Shown: positions 13,067 through 19,989 of the stretch, one piece after another
Numbering within the stretch: the stretch's first letter is position 1
Layout of the letters: the number at the start of each line of letters is the position of its first letter
IMG/VR virus record: IMGVR_UViG_3300020202_000140
Span: 1 to 41,595 of that record
DNA from: a virus
Strand: one strand, 5' to 3'
DNA length: 41,595 nucleotides
Notes under the pieces: generated by a model
Databases searched by the model: none
What the model saw: the letters and a program-made list of their open reading frames with translations, nothing else
Told to the model about the DNA's origin: nothing
Position numbers and translations under genes: made by a program

Positions 13067-13261
13067 ATGCTAAGGGTGATCCAGGACGCCGTCTTCCTGG
13101 CGTCAGCGGCCGACTTAGTACTGGATAGCTTCGAAGCGGATGAAGTTCTTAGGCGAATAGAATCTGCGGGCATGCTTCCGCCGCCCTATTATCGTGGTGA
13201 ATCTGGAGACATATTTATTGACGGTGAGTTTCGTGCTGAATGGGAGCCCGAGAATGAGTAA
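13067..13261 (+). CDS. Small acidic hypothetical protein, 64 aa
   Basis: In-frame ATGs occur at 13037, 13052 and 13067. I prefer 13067 because it avoids overlap with the SLOG gene and has GAGGCGAAGTGA upstream. The protein is acidic and helical (VIQDAVFLASAADLVLDSFEADEVLRRIESAG), with an extended C-terminus (GDIFIDGEFRAEWEPE). It overlaps the polymerase start by eight bases. No family recognised; co-translation with PolB suggests a replication accessory. Confidence 0.5.
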   Translation: MLRVIQDAVFLASAADLVLDSFEADEVLRRIESAGMLPPPYYRGESGDIFIDGEFRAEWEPENE

Positions 13262-14798
13262 TGAGTTAATCTACGGGAAGAATCCCACCGAGCGTGTCGT
13301 CAGCATTGAACCCGGCTCCGGCAAGGCCGAGGTGTTTCGCGAGCTAGAGGACGGCAGCGTGGTTCGAGAAACTGTCCCCTGCTCGCACTACATCCTGTAT
13401 GCCGACGAAATGAGTCCGAAGTTCAAGCAACTCCGGGGTGACCAGTACTTCAAGTACATTATGGAGTACGACGATCTAGCCAAGTTTGAAGAAGTGCTGT
13501 CCGCCACGCGTGGGAAGCGCATCCCTCACCACGTTATTCGTGATCAGAAGGAAGCGCTCATGGTTAGGGAGGGATACACCTATTTCAAGAATATGAAGGT
13601 TGAGGACGTGTCAGTGCTCAGCTTCGACATTGAGACGACCGGCCTTACCCACGATAAGGATAGCAAGGTCCTGCTGATATCGAACACGTTCCGACGCAAG
13701 GGGAAGATTGAGCGCAAGCTGTTCGCTCTGGATGAGTACCCTAACTGTGGAATTATGATTCTGGAGTGGTGTAAATGGGTGGTGTTCAATGTGGACCCTT
13801 CCGTGATCGTGGGTCACAACTTGTATGGCTTTGACCTGCCCTATTTAGAGCATGTCCTAAAGCTTCACTCGGGTAACCGGTTGGCGTTAGGAAGGGACAG
13901 CTCGGCTCTGCGCTTCGCGAGATATCCTTCGCAGTTCCGTAAGGACGGTAGTCAGGCGTACGACTACACGAATGCGTACATCTACGGCCGGGAGATAGTG
14001 GATACCTTCTTCTTATCCATGAAGTACGACACAGCCGCCCGGCGTGAATACCCGTCATATGGACTGAAGGCCATTATCGAGCACGAGGGATTGGAGCGCA
14101 AAGGCCGGCAGCATTACGACGCAAGTAAGATCCGCGACCACTGGCACGATCCAGCTGAGCGCGCGAAGATCAAGGCGTACGCCATTGACGACGCAGACGA
14201 CGCGCTCAAGCTGTACGACTTGATGATACCGAGCCTGTTCTACTATACGCAGTCCATACCCCGAAGCTTCCAGTCGATTATCAACACGGCCACGGGTAGC
14301 CAGATCAATAGCCTCATGGTTCGGTCTTACCTACAGAACGGCCACAGTATCGCGGCGGCTTCCGAGAAGGAGGACTATGAGGGAGCCATCAGCTTCGGCG
14401 TGCCGGGCATCCATAAGAACGTGTTTAAGATCGACGTGGCCAGTCTGTACCCGAGTATCATCCTGTCGAAGAAGATCTACAACCGACAGAAGGACCCGCT
14501 CGGACTGTTCCTGCGGCTCGTGGAATACTTCACGGCTGAGCGTCTGAAGAATAAGCGGCTCGCAGAGGAGACAGGCGAGCGCTACTACAAGGACCTGAGC
14601 GACTCCCAGAAGATCGCTATCAACTCAATGTATGGCTTCCTGGGTACCGGCAAGCTGAATTACAACTCGCCCGCTGACGCGGCGAAGGTGACCGAGGTGG
14701 GCCGGGAGATTCTCAAGCAAGCAATTCTGTGGGCGTCCGGTAAGGAGTATGTACCGGCATTGGAAGGTGGAGACGATGAAGAAGACGACGCGGCTTAA
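13254..14798 (+). CDS. Family B DNA polymerase, N-terminal part (exonuclease, motifs A and B)
   Basis: The ATG at 13254 with GGGAG upstream starts a 514-residue protein. It has 3'-5' exonuclease motifs: Exo I SFDIETTG (Asp125, Glu127), Exo II VGHNLYGFDLPYL (Asn189, Asp194) and Exo III YAIDD (Tyr309, Asp313). Polymerase motif A DVASLYPSII (394-403) and motif B KIAINSMYGFLG (453-464) follow. It then stops after an acidic tail GGDDEEDDAA. The catalytic motif C (D-T-D) is absent and is in the gene at 14979. Alone it could degrade but not polymerise DNA; it must assemble with the C-terminal part. Confidence 0.92.
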   Translation: MSNELIYGKNPTERVVSIEPGSGKAEVFRELEDGSVVRETVPCSHYILYADEMSPKFKQLRGDQYFKYIMEYDDLAKFEEVLSATRGKRIPHHVIRDQKEALMVREGYTYFKNMKVEDVSVLSFDIETTGLTHDKDSKVLLISNTFRRKGKIERKLFALDEYPNCGIMILEWCKWVVFNVDPSVIVGHNLYGFDLPYLEHVLKLHSGNRLALGRDSSALRFARYPSQFRKDGSQAYDYTNAYIYGREIVDTFFLSMKYDTAARREYPSYGLKAIIEHEGLERKGRQHYDASKIRDHWHDPAERAKIKAYAIDDADDALKLYDLMIPSLFYYTQSIPRSFQSIINTATGSQINSLMVRSYLQNGHSIAAASEKEDYEGAISFGVPGIHKNVFKIDVASLYPSIILSKKIYNRQKDPLGLFLRLVEYFTAERLKNKRLAEETGERYYKDLSDSQKIAINSMYGFLGTGKLNYNSPADAAKVTEVGREILKQAILWASGKEYVPALEGGDDEEDDAA

Positions 14799-14982
14799 GG
14801 ATAACACGGTTTATATGTGCCGAGTGACTGGAGACTTGTGCGTCCTTCGAAGAACAGAAGGTACGTTTTACGGCCGCCCCGCGTGGACCCTCGATAAGTG
14901 GGCATGTACGATGCCGGAGGAGCTGAATCCTAGCTTCAAGGAAATTCTCGCCGAGGAATACATTTGTCTGGGTGACCTATGA
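14776..14982 (+). CDS. 68-aa protein encoded between the two polymerase halves
   Basis: The ATG at 14776 with GGTGGAG upstream lies in the last 23 bases of the PolB N-part; the stop overlaps the C-part start (ATGA). The alternative ATG at 14749 has no ribosome site. The protein begins KKTTRLKDNTVYMCRVTG and has a compact beta pattern (VYMCRV, LCVLRRTEGTFYG), then a charged helix (PSFKEILAEEYICLGDL). It is not an intein or homing endonuclease. Because all three genes are translationally coupled it may be a subunit that bridges the split polymerase; that is inference. Confidence 0.65.
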   Translation: MKKTTRLKDNTVYMCRVTGDLCVLRRTEGTFYGRPAWTLDKWACTMPEELNPSFKEILAEEYICLGDL

Positions 14983-15836
14983 AACACCACAACTTCATTA
15001 TCTGCAATGGTGACACGGATTCGATAGCATTCAAGAAGCCAGACGAGAAGCCTTTCACTCCCGAGGAACGGGCTGCCCTGCTGGCCGAGCTAAACGCGCT
15101 CATGCCTGAGAACATAGTGTGGGCCGACGACGACTTCTTCCGGCGCTTCATTGTCTGCGGTGCTAAGAACTACATCCTAGATAACGGCAAGAAGGTGAAG
15201 CTCAAAGGTAATTCGCTCAAGGCCACGAAGAAGGAGCCGGCTCTGCGCGAGTTCATCCGCGAAGTAGTCGACCTACTACTGAAGGATAAGAAGGAGCAGG
15301 TGATATTCGCTTACCTGCGCAAGGCCCAGGAGATAAGCCGGATCACCGATATCAGCCCGTGGTGTTTCAAGGCGACGGTAACCAAGAAGGTGCTGGAGCC
15401 GAGCACGGTGTTCAACCGGAAGATACGCGATGCTATCGGCGCCCGGCCTGTGGCCGAGGGCGACAAGGTCTACCTGTTCTATATGGAGGACGGGACGCTC
15501 TGCCTACGTGAGGACTTCAAGGGCGAGTTCGACCGCATGAAGCTACTGGGCAAACTACGGGACACTATTGAGACGTTTGGTAAGGTATTCGACGTAGAGC
15601 TATTCCCCGACCTGACTCTGTCCCGTAATAAGGAACTCCTGGCCGAACTGGGCTTATCCGCCAAGAATCCGCCAGTCGCAACCGTGGCGGTAAAGCCGCT
15701 GACTTCAGAAGAAAATATCGAAGCATGTGCGAAGGAAGTCACAACATGGCCCAAGTGGAAGGTCGAGGCCATCAAAGGCACCTTGTCTGAACCAACTATC
15801 AACCCGCCGACAGGCGTGAAACTCGTAAGGGTATAG
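14979..15836 (+). CDS. Family B DNA polymerase, C-terminal part (motif C and thumb)
   Basis: A 285-residue protein starting with ATGA overlap. HHNFIICNGDTDSIAFKK (residues 3-20) is the strand-turn-strand of polymerase motif C with catalytic Asp12 and Asp14 of DTD. KNYILDNGKKVKLKGNSLK corresponds to the KKRY/K-x-Y primer-binding motif, and the remaining helices form the thumb. Joined to the N-part, the order motif B then motif C leaves no obvious missing residues. The two proteins together make a complete exonuclease-polymerase of about 800 residues. No intein or intron motifs border the break. Confidence 0.9.
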   Translation: MKHHNFIICNGDTDSIAFKKPDEKPFTPEERAALLAELNALMPENIVWADDDFFRRFIVCGAKNYILDNGKKVKLKGNSLKATKKEPALREFIREVVDLLLKDKKEQVIFAYLRKAQEISRITDISPWCFKATVTKKVLEPSTVFNRKIRDAIGARPVAEGDKVYLFYMEDGTLCLREDFKGEFDRMKLLGKLRDTIETFGKVFDVELFPDLTLSRNKELLAELGLSAKNPPVATVAVKPLTSEENIEACAKEVTTWPKWKVEAIKGTLSEPTINPPTGVKLVRV

Positions 15837-15838
15837 CC

Positions 15839-16435
15839 ATGAAACACTTCATGCTCGATATCGAGACCATGGGTACAGACATGGAAGCGGACGATATTAT
15901 CCAGGTTGGTCTCCTGGAACTGACGCCCGGTCCGGATGGCTACAAGCCCGGCCGCTCCTACTCCAGAACTCTGTTCACGGCACAGAAGCCGAAGAACGAT
16001 TGGATCGCGAACACCCACCGCGACCTGCTGGAAGTATGTCGGCGTACCCCCATGGTTAGGGCGAACCAAGTGCGTAACGAGATACTAGAGTTCTTCGAGG
16101 ACTGCGGCGTCAATGAGCCAGCCATGCTGATGGGCCTGAACGCCACCACGTTCGATGTACCCTTCATGGTTCAGAAGGGGTTCCTCAAGCGGCCGTGGAA
16201 CGACGCGAATAATAAGCTTCAGGGCGACTACCACTATCGTATCTACGAGCTAAAGGGCGCGTTCAATCTGGCCCAGGACGTACTCGGGCTGGACAGCAAG
16301 GCGCTTTACAGCCGAGCCGAGGCACTGTGCCCTGAGGTGGAACTGCCTGAGGGGAAGAAGCACGAGGCGCTTTACGACTGCTATAGGCAGACGAAAGTGC
16401 TCAATGGAGTGATTCGTATGTTGAGGGGAGCCTAG
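15839..16435 (+). CDS. DEDDh 3'-5' exonuclease (Rv2179c-like)
   Basis: A 198-residue protein. MLDIETMG (Asp7, Glu9) is Exo I, MGLNATTFDVPFM is Exo II with the second Asp, and KKHEALYDCYRQ holds the Exo III His and Asp (H-x-x-x-x-D). The arrangement and DDIIQVGLLEL strand fit the Rv2179c-like/DUF5051 branch of the DnaQ fold found in phages. It lies two bases after the polymerase. Since the polymerase has its own proofreading domain, this enzyme may trim RNA or recombination ends instead. Confidence 0.83.
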   Translation: MKHFMLDIETMGTDMEADDIIQVGLLELTPGPDGYKPGRSYSRTLFTAQKPKNDWIANTHRDLLEVCRRTPMVRANQVRNEILEFFEDCGVNEPAMLMGLNATTFDVPFMVQKGFLKRPWNDANNKLQGDYHYRIYELKGAFNLAQDVLGLDSKALYSRAEALCPEVELPEGKKHEALYDCYRQTKVLNGVIRMLRGA

Positions 16436-16437
16436 CC

Positions 16438-16632
16438 ATGCCGGTGTTTGGATACAAGTGTGTCCAGTGTGACCACGAATTCGAAGTGCTTTACAAAACC
16501 CAGTCGGCCGTTGAGCGCGAAGAGCCGACTGAGAAGTGCCCCGAGTGTGGGAGCGAGAAGAAGGAACGCGACGAGGTACCGAAGCGGACTAGCTTCCAGT
16601 TGAAGGGTAAGTGGTTTAAGGAAGGGTATTAG
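16438..16632 (+). CDS. FmdB-type zinc ribbon protein
   Basis: A 64-residue protein with two Cys pairs: GYKCVQCDHEFEV near the N-terminus and KCPECGSEKKE in the middle. This is the FmdB/CxxC_CxxC_SSSS zinc-ribbon layout. The C-terminus is basic with KGKWFKEGY. Such small ribbons in phages may bind nucleic acid or regulate transcription. Two bases after the exonuclease stop, same operon. Confidence 0.78.
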   Translation: MPVFGYKCVQCDHEFEVLYKTQSAVEREEPTEKCPECGSEKKERDEVPKRTSFQLKGKWFKEGY

Positions 16633-16634
16633 GC

Positions 16635-16871
16635 GTGGACCCAACTAGCGCACTATTCCTATCCGTCGCGGCCCTATTCATCGCGAGCCCGGACGACACC
16701 GCCGACCGGGCGATACTCAACGCATACCTGAGACAGTCTGGCATCAACCGCTCGGTGAAGGAATTCGAGCGGCGGGAAGTGCCGGACGAGGCACGGGTGT
16801 ATCTCGGGCCAGCGGCTTACATAACCAAGACACTGATCGATAAACGTATTGTATTCACATTCAGATTTTAG
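16635..16871 (+). CDS. Hypothetical protein with hydrophobic N-terminus, 78 aa
   Basis: A GTG start two bases after the zinc ribbon. The first 20 residues (DPTSALFLSVAALFIASPDD) are hydrophobic with no positive charge, so a membrane segment or weak signal is possible but not typical. The rest is charged and helical (NAYLRQSGINRSVKEFERREV). No family recognised. The stop codon marks the 5' edge of the structured gap that follows. Confidence 0.5.
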   Translation: MDPTSALFLSVAALFIASPDDTADRAILNAYLRQSGINRSVKEFERREVPDEARVYLGPAAYITKTLIDKRIVFTFRF

Positions 16872-17000
16872 CGGTGGCCGGGACGATGGGTCCGAACGGC
16901 GAAGTAGTCAGTTACTTGACGAAAAGGTGACGACCGACGCGTGAGCATAGGCATGGCCCTATGTGGCCCTTGAAGCGACGGCCTCAACCCCGGCTACCGT
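16871..17000 (+). ncRNA. 130-base closed structured element
   Basis: GCGGTGGCCGGG (16871-16882) pairs continuously with CCCGGCTACCGT (16989-17000): 12 pairs, two of them G-U, closing nearly the whole gap. Internal hairpins are AAGTA/TACTT (16902-16906 / 16913-16917), CATAGG/CCTATG (16946-16951 / 16958-16963), GGCC/GGCC (16965-16968 / 16980-16983) and a short GGT/ACC. The G-U pairs would form only in RNA of this strand, which favours a transcript over a DNA site. It resembles a multibranched RNA. I recognise no known riboswitch or ribozyme core. Confidence 0.6.
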
Positions 17001-17007
17001 TTCCTTA

Positions 17008-17040
17008 TACCTAATCTAGGTACAACTTTCCCTAATAAAG
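17008..17040 (+). promoter_or_regulatory. Two small hairpins before the membrane-protein gene
   Basis: TACCTA-ATC-TAGGTA (17008-17022) is a perfect 6-pair hairpin. CTTT/AAAG (17026-17029 / 17037-17040) follows, touching the Shine-Dalgarno AAGGAAG of the gene at 17049. It may tune translation of that gene. Confidence 0.4.
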
Positions 17041-17048
17041 GAAGATCA

Positions 17049-17273
17049 ATGGAACTACTGAGCTATTTGGCCACAGCGCTGGTGCTGTCTGCCGTCTACT
17101 ACATTTCAAAGCCTAAGCTGCGCGGTCAGTATCTGATCGTCGCGGCCGATATCACGTGGCTCACCTACTCGCTTCTCACGCGCCAGTGGGCGCTGGCTAT
17201 CCAGTCGGTGATTCTGCTGACTATCGGGCTTAGCGCTATCCGGAACTGGAAGCGTCAAGGCATCGGGTTCTGA
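17049..17273 (+). CDS. Small integral membrane protein, PnuC/SemiSWEET-like size
   Basis: A 74-residue protein with AAGGAAG before the ATG. Three hydrophobic segments: LLSYLATALVLSAVYYI, YLIVAADITWLTYSLLT and ALAIQSVILLTIGLSAIRNW. A basic end WKRQGIGF follows. The W-x-x-Y-S-L and QS...AIRNWKRQG patterns recall small phage membrane proteins and the last helices of PnuC-type transporters, but it is too short to be a full transporter. It might act as a dimer. Confidence 0.6.
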   Translation: MELLSYLATALVLSAVYYISKPKLRGQYLIVAADITWLTYSLLTRQWALAIQSVILLTIGLSAIRNWKRQGIGF

Positions 17274-17274
17274 C

Positions 17275-17526
17275 ATGGTTCGCCCAGGACACATTATCAA
17301 GCATCCACGGTTCATGGACGTCGCCTTTGAAGTGACGAAGGTCCGCGGGCCGTATGGCCCTAACGGTCGAGTCAACGTGACCGGCCAGTGGGTCAATCAA
17401 GGCTACGTGCAGTCGTGGCCGCTCGGCATTCGGCAGACGCTGAAACTCACCGCCGCTCAACTGGCCGGGTGGCAGATCTGCCTAGACCCACAACTCCCCT
17501 GTCTGCGTAACGCCCGCTGGAAGTAA
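17275..17526 (+). CDS. Hypothetical SH3-like small protein, 83 aa
   Basis: It starts just after the membrane protein. The pattern MVRPGHIIKHPRFMDVAFEVTKV, GRVNVTGQWVNQGYVQSW is beta-rich, with a G-Q-W-V-N-Q-G turn, like a small beta-barrel binding module. The C-terminus is basic with two Cys. Related in style to other small barrel proteins in this early region; function unknown. Confidence 0.55.
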   Translation: MVRPGHIIKHPRFMDVAFEVTKVRGPYGPNGRVNVTGQWVNQGYVQSWPLGIRQTLKLTAAQLAGWQICLDPQLPCLRNARWK

Positions 17527-17530
17527 ACCC

Positions 17531-17782
17531 ATGTGCAAGCCATACCCGTACGATATTCACCTTTGTTATTTCGGCATGAACGAAGTCCTTAGAGCACGAG
17601 ACTTATTCGTGGACCCAGAGCGCCCGGATAATGTGATCTTCGTCGATCCGGGCTCCAATTGCTTGGGCGAGTACGTGGTTCGCCACGGCTTCGTTTACGA
17701 CACCTTCGACCAGACTTATCTACTCGGAAAAGTGATCTACCCTAACACGCCCCTTCTACCCCGGCGCACGTCCAGTACGTGA
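17531..17782 (+). CDS. Hypothetical protein, 83 aa
   Basis: An 83-residue protein beginning CKPYPYDIHLCYFGMNEVLRARDLF, with the phrase DPERPDNVIFVDPGSNCLGEYVV in the middle. No membrane segment. No family recognised. It follows the previous gene by five bases and is the last gene before the integrase leader. Confidence 0.5.
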   Translation: MCKPYPYDIHLCYFGMNEVLRARDLFVDPERPDNVIFVDPGSNCLGEYVVRHGFVYDTFDQTYLLGKVIYPNTPLLPRRTSST

Positions 17783-17940
17783 CTAAACCTGTCACCTATC
17801 AGTTCAGTTCTGAATTCGTTTCTATAGACATTCCAATAGGTTCTCTGATAACTTGCCGGTGTTAGTCCAGTCCTGGGGACCACAACAGCAGTATTCCCCA
17901 GAGATTCCAGTAATTTACGTATAAGGACACCAGCAGACGG

Positions 17941-17958
17941 GCTGGGGTTGCTGGGGTT
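17941..17958 (+). repeat. Tandem 9-base repeat GCTGGGGTT x2
   Basis: GCTGGGGTT occurs twice head to tail. Either copy can pair with CCAGC at 17930-17934, so two alternative hairpins are possible. It may be an arm-type binding site for the recombinase or part of a leader switch. Confidence 0.5.
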
Positions 17959-17972
17959 CAATTTGAGTCGGA

Positions 17973-17998
17973 CTGACACTTAACCGATAAGCTGTCAG
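17973..17998 (+). promoter_or_regulatory. Hairpin overlapping the integrase ribosome-binding site
   Basis: CTGACA-CTTA pairs with TAAG-(C)-TGTCAG: ten pairs, a 5-base loop and one bulge. The 3' arm ends at 17998 and overlaps the first two bases of the Shine-Dalgarno AGGAG (17997-18001). When folded it should hinder ribosome loading at the ATG at 18010. Confidence 0.5.
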
Positions 17999-18009
17999 GA
18001 GACCTATGC

Positions 18010-19116
18010 ATGGGATACCTAGTCCGGCCCACCTCTAAATCGTTCAGGGTGCTTGAAGAAACCTGGACGCCCGAGCGTAAAGTCGTGACCGTCCCGAAGA
18101 CGGCCTACAAAGCGCTGGGCTTCAGTCCAGACATGACCGTGGATGAGGCCAAGGCACGAGCCAAACAACTCAACGCACAGAACGACCTGGACAATAAGCG
18201 GTTCGCGAATACCGCCCGGCGGGTGGAACTCATGCAGACCGAGAAGTCTGCTTATCTCCCCGCCCGTGACGTGGCCCGCTTCGAAGCCGAGCTAGCCGAA
18301 ATGTACGGCGATAACCCTTACCGCCACGACGTAACCCTCAGATACTGGCGGGCCGCCCAGCTTGTAATCCTCGAACTAGCCGTAGACGTGAAGGATTTCA
18401 GGGCCAATAACCACAAGTTCATCAACTACTTCAAACGTAAGATGTGGAGCCACGACTATATCAAACGCATCACGCGCATTCTAAATATGTGGGGCGCGTG
18501 CGTGAGCCGGCACCGAGGCGCTCACTTTGACCCGCTACCGAAGCTTAGCTCCGTCCAGGTACAGACCATTAACGACAAGCGGGAGGATGCCGAGGGCGTG
18601 CGGATGCCCGCCGAGCCGCTGCCGTGGGTACGCATCAAGAACGCCCAGGATAAGTTCGAGAGCGAAGGCCTTCTACTTCAATGGAACTGGCTAAAGATAG
18701 CTGCGTGGTTCGGCCTTCGGCCGCTTGAAGTCGACAATCTGAAAAGGTCTAAAAATATGCGAGTGCGCCGCGATCCAGAACTAGGCGTCGACGTCCTGGA
18801 AGTCATGCAGACCAAGTTGGTCAATCTCCCGAAGGACGACCGCTGGAAGCCCATCCCCGTCTACTTCAAGGAGCAAAAGGAAGCCCTCGAATTGATCTAC
18901 AGTGGCGAATTCAAGCGCCCTCTAAACAAGACACTGCAACGCCTGTTCGGCGACGGCATCGAGACCTACAGCCCACGCAAGGCATTCGCCGACTTGATGC
19001 TGGAACGCGGCTTCGATCTAGAGGACGTGGCCACATTCATGGGGCACCGCTCAATTGAAATGACGTGGCGACACTACAAGAATCATCGGAAGTTCAAGCT
19101 GCCGAAAGTCGGCTAG
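18010..19116 (+). CDS. int: Tyrosine recombinase (phage integrase)
   Basis: A 368-residue protein. An N-terminal arm-binding region and SAM-like core-binding helices (95-180) precede the catalytic domain. Catalytic residues: Arg237 (AAWFGLRPLEVDNL), Lys269 (QTKLVNLP), Arg323 (SPRKAFADLM), His346 (FMGHRSIEMT) and nucleophile Tyr356 (RHYKN). In the H-x-x-R box the first position is Tyr320 rather than His, a tolerated but uncommon change. AGGAG sits 8 bases upstream of the ATG, partly buried in a hairpin. It would recombine phage attP with a host attB, or resolve genome multimers. Confidence 0.88.
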   Translation: MGYLVRPTSKSFRVLEETWTPERKVVTVPKTAYKALGFSPDMTVDEAKARAKQLNAQNDLDNKRFANTARRVELMQTEKSAYLPARDVARFEAELAEMYGDNPYRHDVTLRYWRAAQLVILELAVDVKDFRANNHKFINYFKRKMWSHDYIKRITRILNMWGACVSRHRGAHFDPLPKLSSVQVQTINDKREDAEGVRMPAEPLPWVRIKNAQDKFESEGLLLQWNWLKIAAWFGLRPLEVDNLKRSKNMRVRRDPELGVDVLEVMQTKLVNLPKDDRWKPIPVYFKEQKEALELIYSGEFKRPLNKTLQRLFGDGIETYSPRKAFADLMLERGFDLEDVATFMGHRSIEMTWRHYKNHRKFKLPKVG

Positions 19117-19137
19117 GCTGTCTCCATCCTAGACACA

Positions 19138-19190
19138 TTGTGAGCGTCTATTCGCATTATTTGCGGCGCAGGCCGCCGCTTGTCTCACAG
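19138..19190 (+). terminator. Nested hairpin after the integrase gene
   Basis: TTGTGAG (19138-19144) pairs with CTCACAG (19184-19190), enclosing GCGGCG/CGCCGC (19163-19168 / 19174-19179) over a 5-base loop. No U-run follows, so it is an unusual terminator or part of another structured RNA. It lies 22 bases after the integrase stop. Confidence 0.4.
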
Positions 19191-19211
19191 GTAAGAACAT
19201 ACGTTATTTAT

Positions 19212-19240
19212 ACGACAAAATATATGATAAATGATAGTAT
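19212..19240 (+). promoter_or_regulatory. Extended -10 promoter candidate
   Basis: ACGACA (19212-19217, 4 of 6), 17 bases, TGA then TAGTAT (19235-19240). It is in the most AT-rich patch of this area and is 22 bases before the ATG at 19262. It would drive the block 19262-21112. Confidence 0.45.
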
Positions 19241-19261
19241 AGATGCTGGAGGTGAAAAGAA

Positions 19262-19471
19262 ATGAAAAATAAAGCGTCTAATTTCTGGCAGAATCTTCCC
19301 GACATTCTTGTCGACCTACGAAGCAAGAGCGTTCATGCACAATATGCTGCCTATCGTGCAGTGTCCGATATGGCGGTCAAGGCCGACATGTTCGAGGCTT
19401 CGCAGAGCAACGGGCGTCCGCAGACAAAAAAGCGACGTGGTCGCCCTCCCGGATCAGGGAAGTCCAAGTGA
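19262..19471 (+). CDS. Small basic protein with AT-hook-like tail, 69 aa
   Basis: A 69-residue protein with GGAGGTG 8 bases upstream. The N-terminal 45 residues are helical (NFWQNLPDILVDLRSKSVHAQYAAYRAVSDMAVKADMFE). The C-terminus KKRRGRPPGSGKSK contains the RGRP core of AT-hook minor-groove binders. It overlaps the next start. It may be a DNA-binding accessory such as an excisionase-like factor or nucleoid protein; that is a guess from size and position after int. Confidence 0.55.
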   Translation: MKNKASNFWQNLPDILVDLRSKSVHAQYAAYRAVSDMAVKADMFEASQSNGRPQTKKRRGRPPGSGKSK

Positions 19472-19989
19472 AGATCAAGGTCTGGTACCTAGGCAAGCGC
19501 TTCATTAACGACAAACTATACCAGCGCTTCCAAACTGAAAAGGGAGAGGAATTCTCGTTCCAGGGTACAATCAAGGGTGTGTTCGCCGGCTACGGCTACG
19601 TCGCTGAGAAGAAGGGTGAGAATGTCAGCATTCGCACCCGCCCCGATCAGTTCGGCAATGATCCTCACCCCGACGCCCAGAAGTGGATGGTTCTAGAGCA
19701 CGCCGCGATTGAACAGTGGAAGGCCTTTCGGCTCAAGAAGCGGGCATCCCAGCTACCCGATCTTATGCGCGACCTAACGACGATAAAGAAGTTCTGTAAG
19801 GGCCTGCGCCACACCGAACGCCGTGCATTCATTGAGTGGATAGTCGATGAACTGGAGCGCGAAGAAAACGAGCGGTTCAACCGTGAAATGAATGAGCGCA
19901 TCAAGCGGATAGCGAGGTCGGCCCAACGTCAGATCAAACAAGCACAGAAGAAGTCTTCTAAGCCCGAGCCGAAGGCGGCCGGCGCATGA
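19468..19989 (+). CDS. Hypothetical protein with basic C-terminal coiled helix, 173 aa
   Basis: A GTG-type start in overlap with the previous stop. The N-terminal 60 residues are beta-rich with aromatic positions (VWYLGKRFINDKLYQRF, EEFSFQGTIKGVFAGYGYV). The C-terminal 90 residues are a long charged helix (LEREENERFNREMNERIKRIARSAQRQ) ending in a Lys/Pro/Ala tail. No family recognised. It overlaps the following gene by four bases. Confidence 0.6.
   Translation: MKIKVWYLGKRFINDKLYQRFQTEKGEEFSFQGTIKGVFAGYGYVAEKKGENVSIRTRPDQFGNDPHPDAQKWMVLEHAAIEQWKAFRLKKRASQLPDLMRDLTTIKKFCKGLRHTERRAFIEWIVDELEREENERFNREMNERIKRIARSAQRQIKQAQKKSSKPEPKAAGA

Larger units (their letters stand above)
17783..18009 (+). 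promoter_or_regulatory. Integrase leader: dyads, tandem repeat and structured hairpins
   Basis: This 227-base gap holds no credible gene. It contains the dyad TTCAG-TT-CTGAA (17803-17814), palindrome TCTATAGA (17821-17828), TATCAG/CTGATA (17797-17802 / 17845-17850) and CTGGGGA/TCCCCAG (17873-17879 / 17895-17901). It also has CCAGC/GCTGG (17930-17934 / 17941-17945) and a 26-base hairpin at 17973-17998. It is a plausible place for attP and for integrase expression control, but no attachment core can be identified without a host sequence. Confidence 0.45.

Noticed and set aside
14776-14982. Intein or homing endonuclease splitting the polymerase
   Set aside because: The intervening protein has no intein splice motifs, LAGLIDADG, GIY-YIG or HNH signature.
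17737-17979. 80-aa - strand frame before the integrase
   Set aside because: Opposite to all neighbours, crosses hairpins and repeats, no motif.
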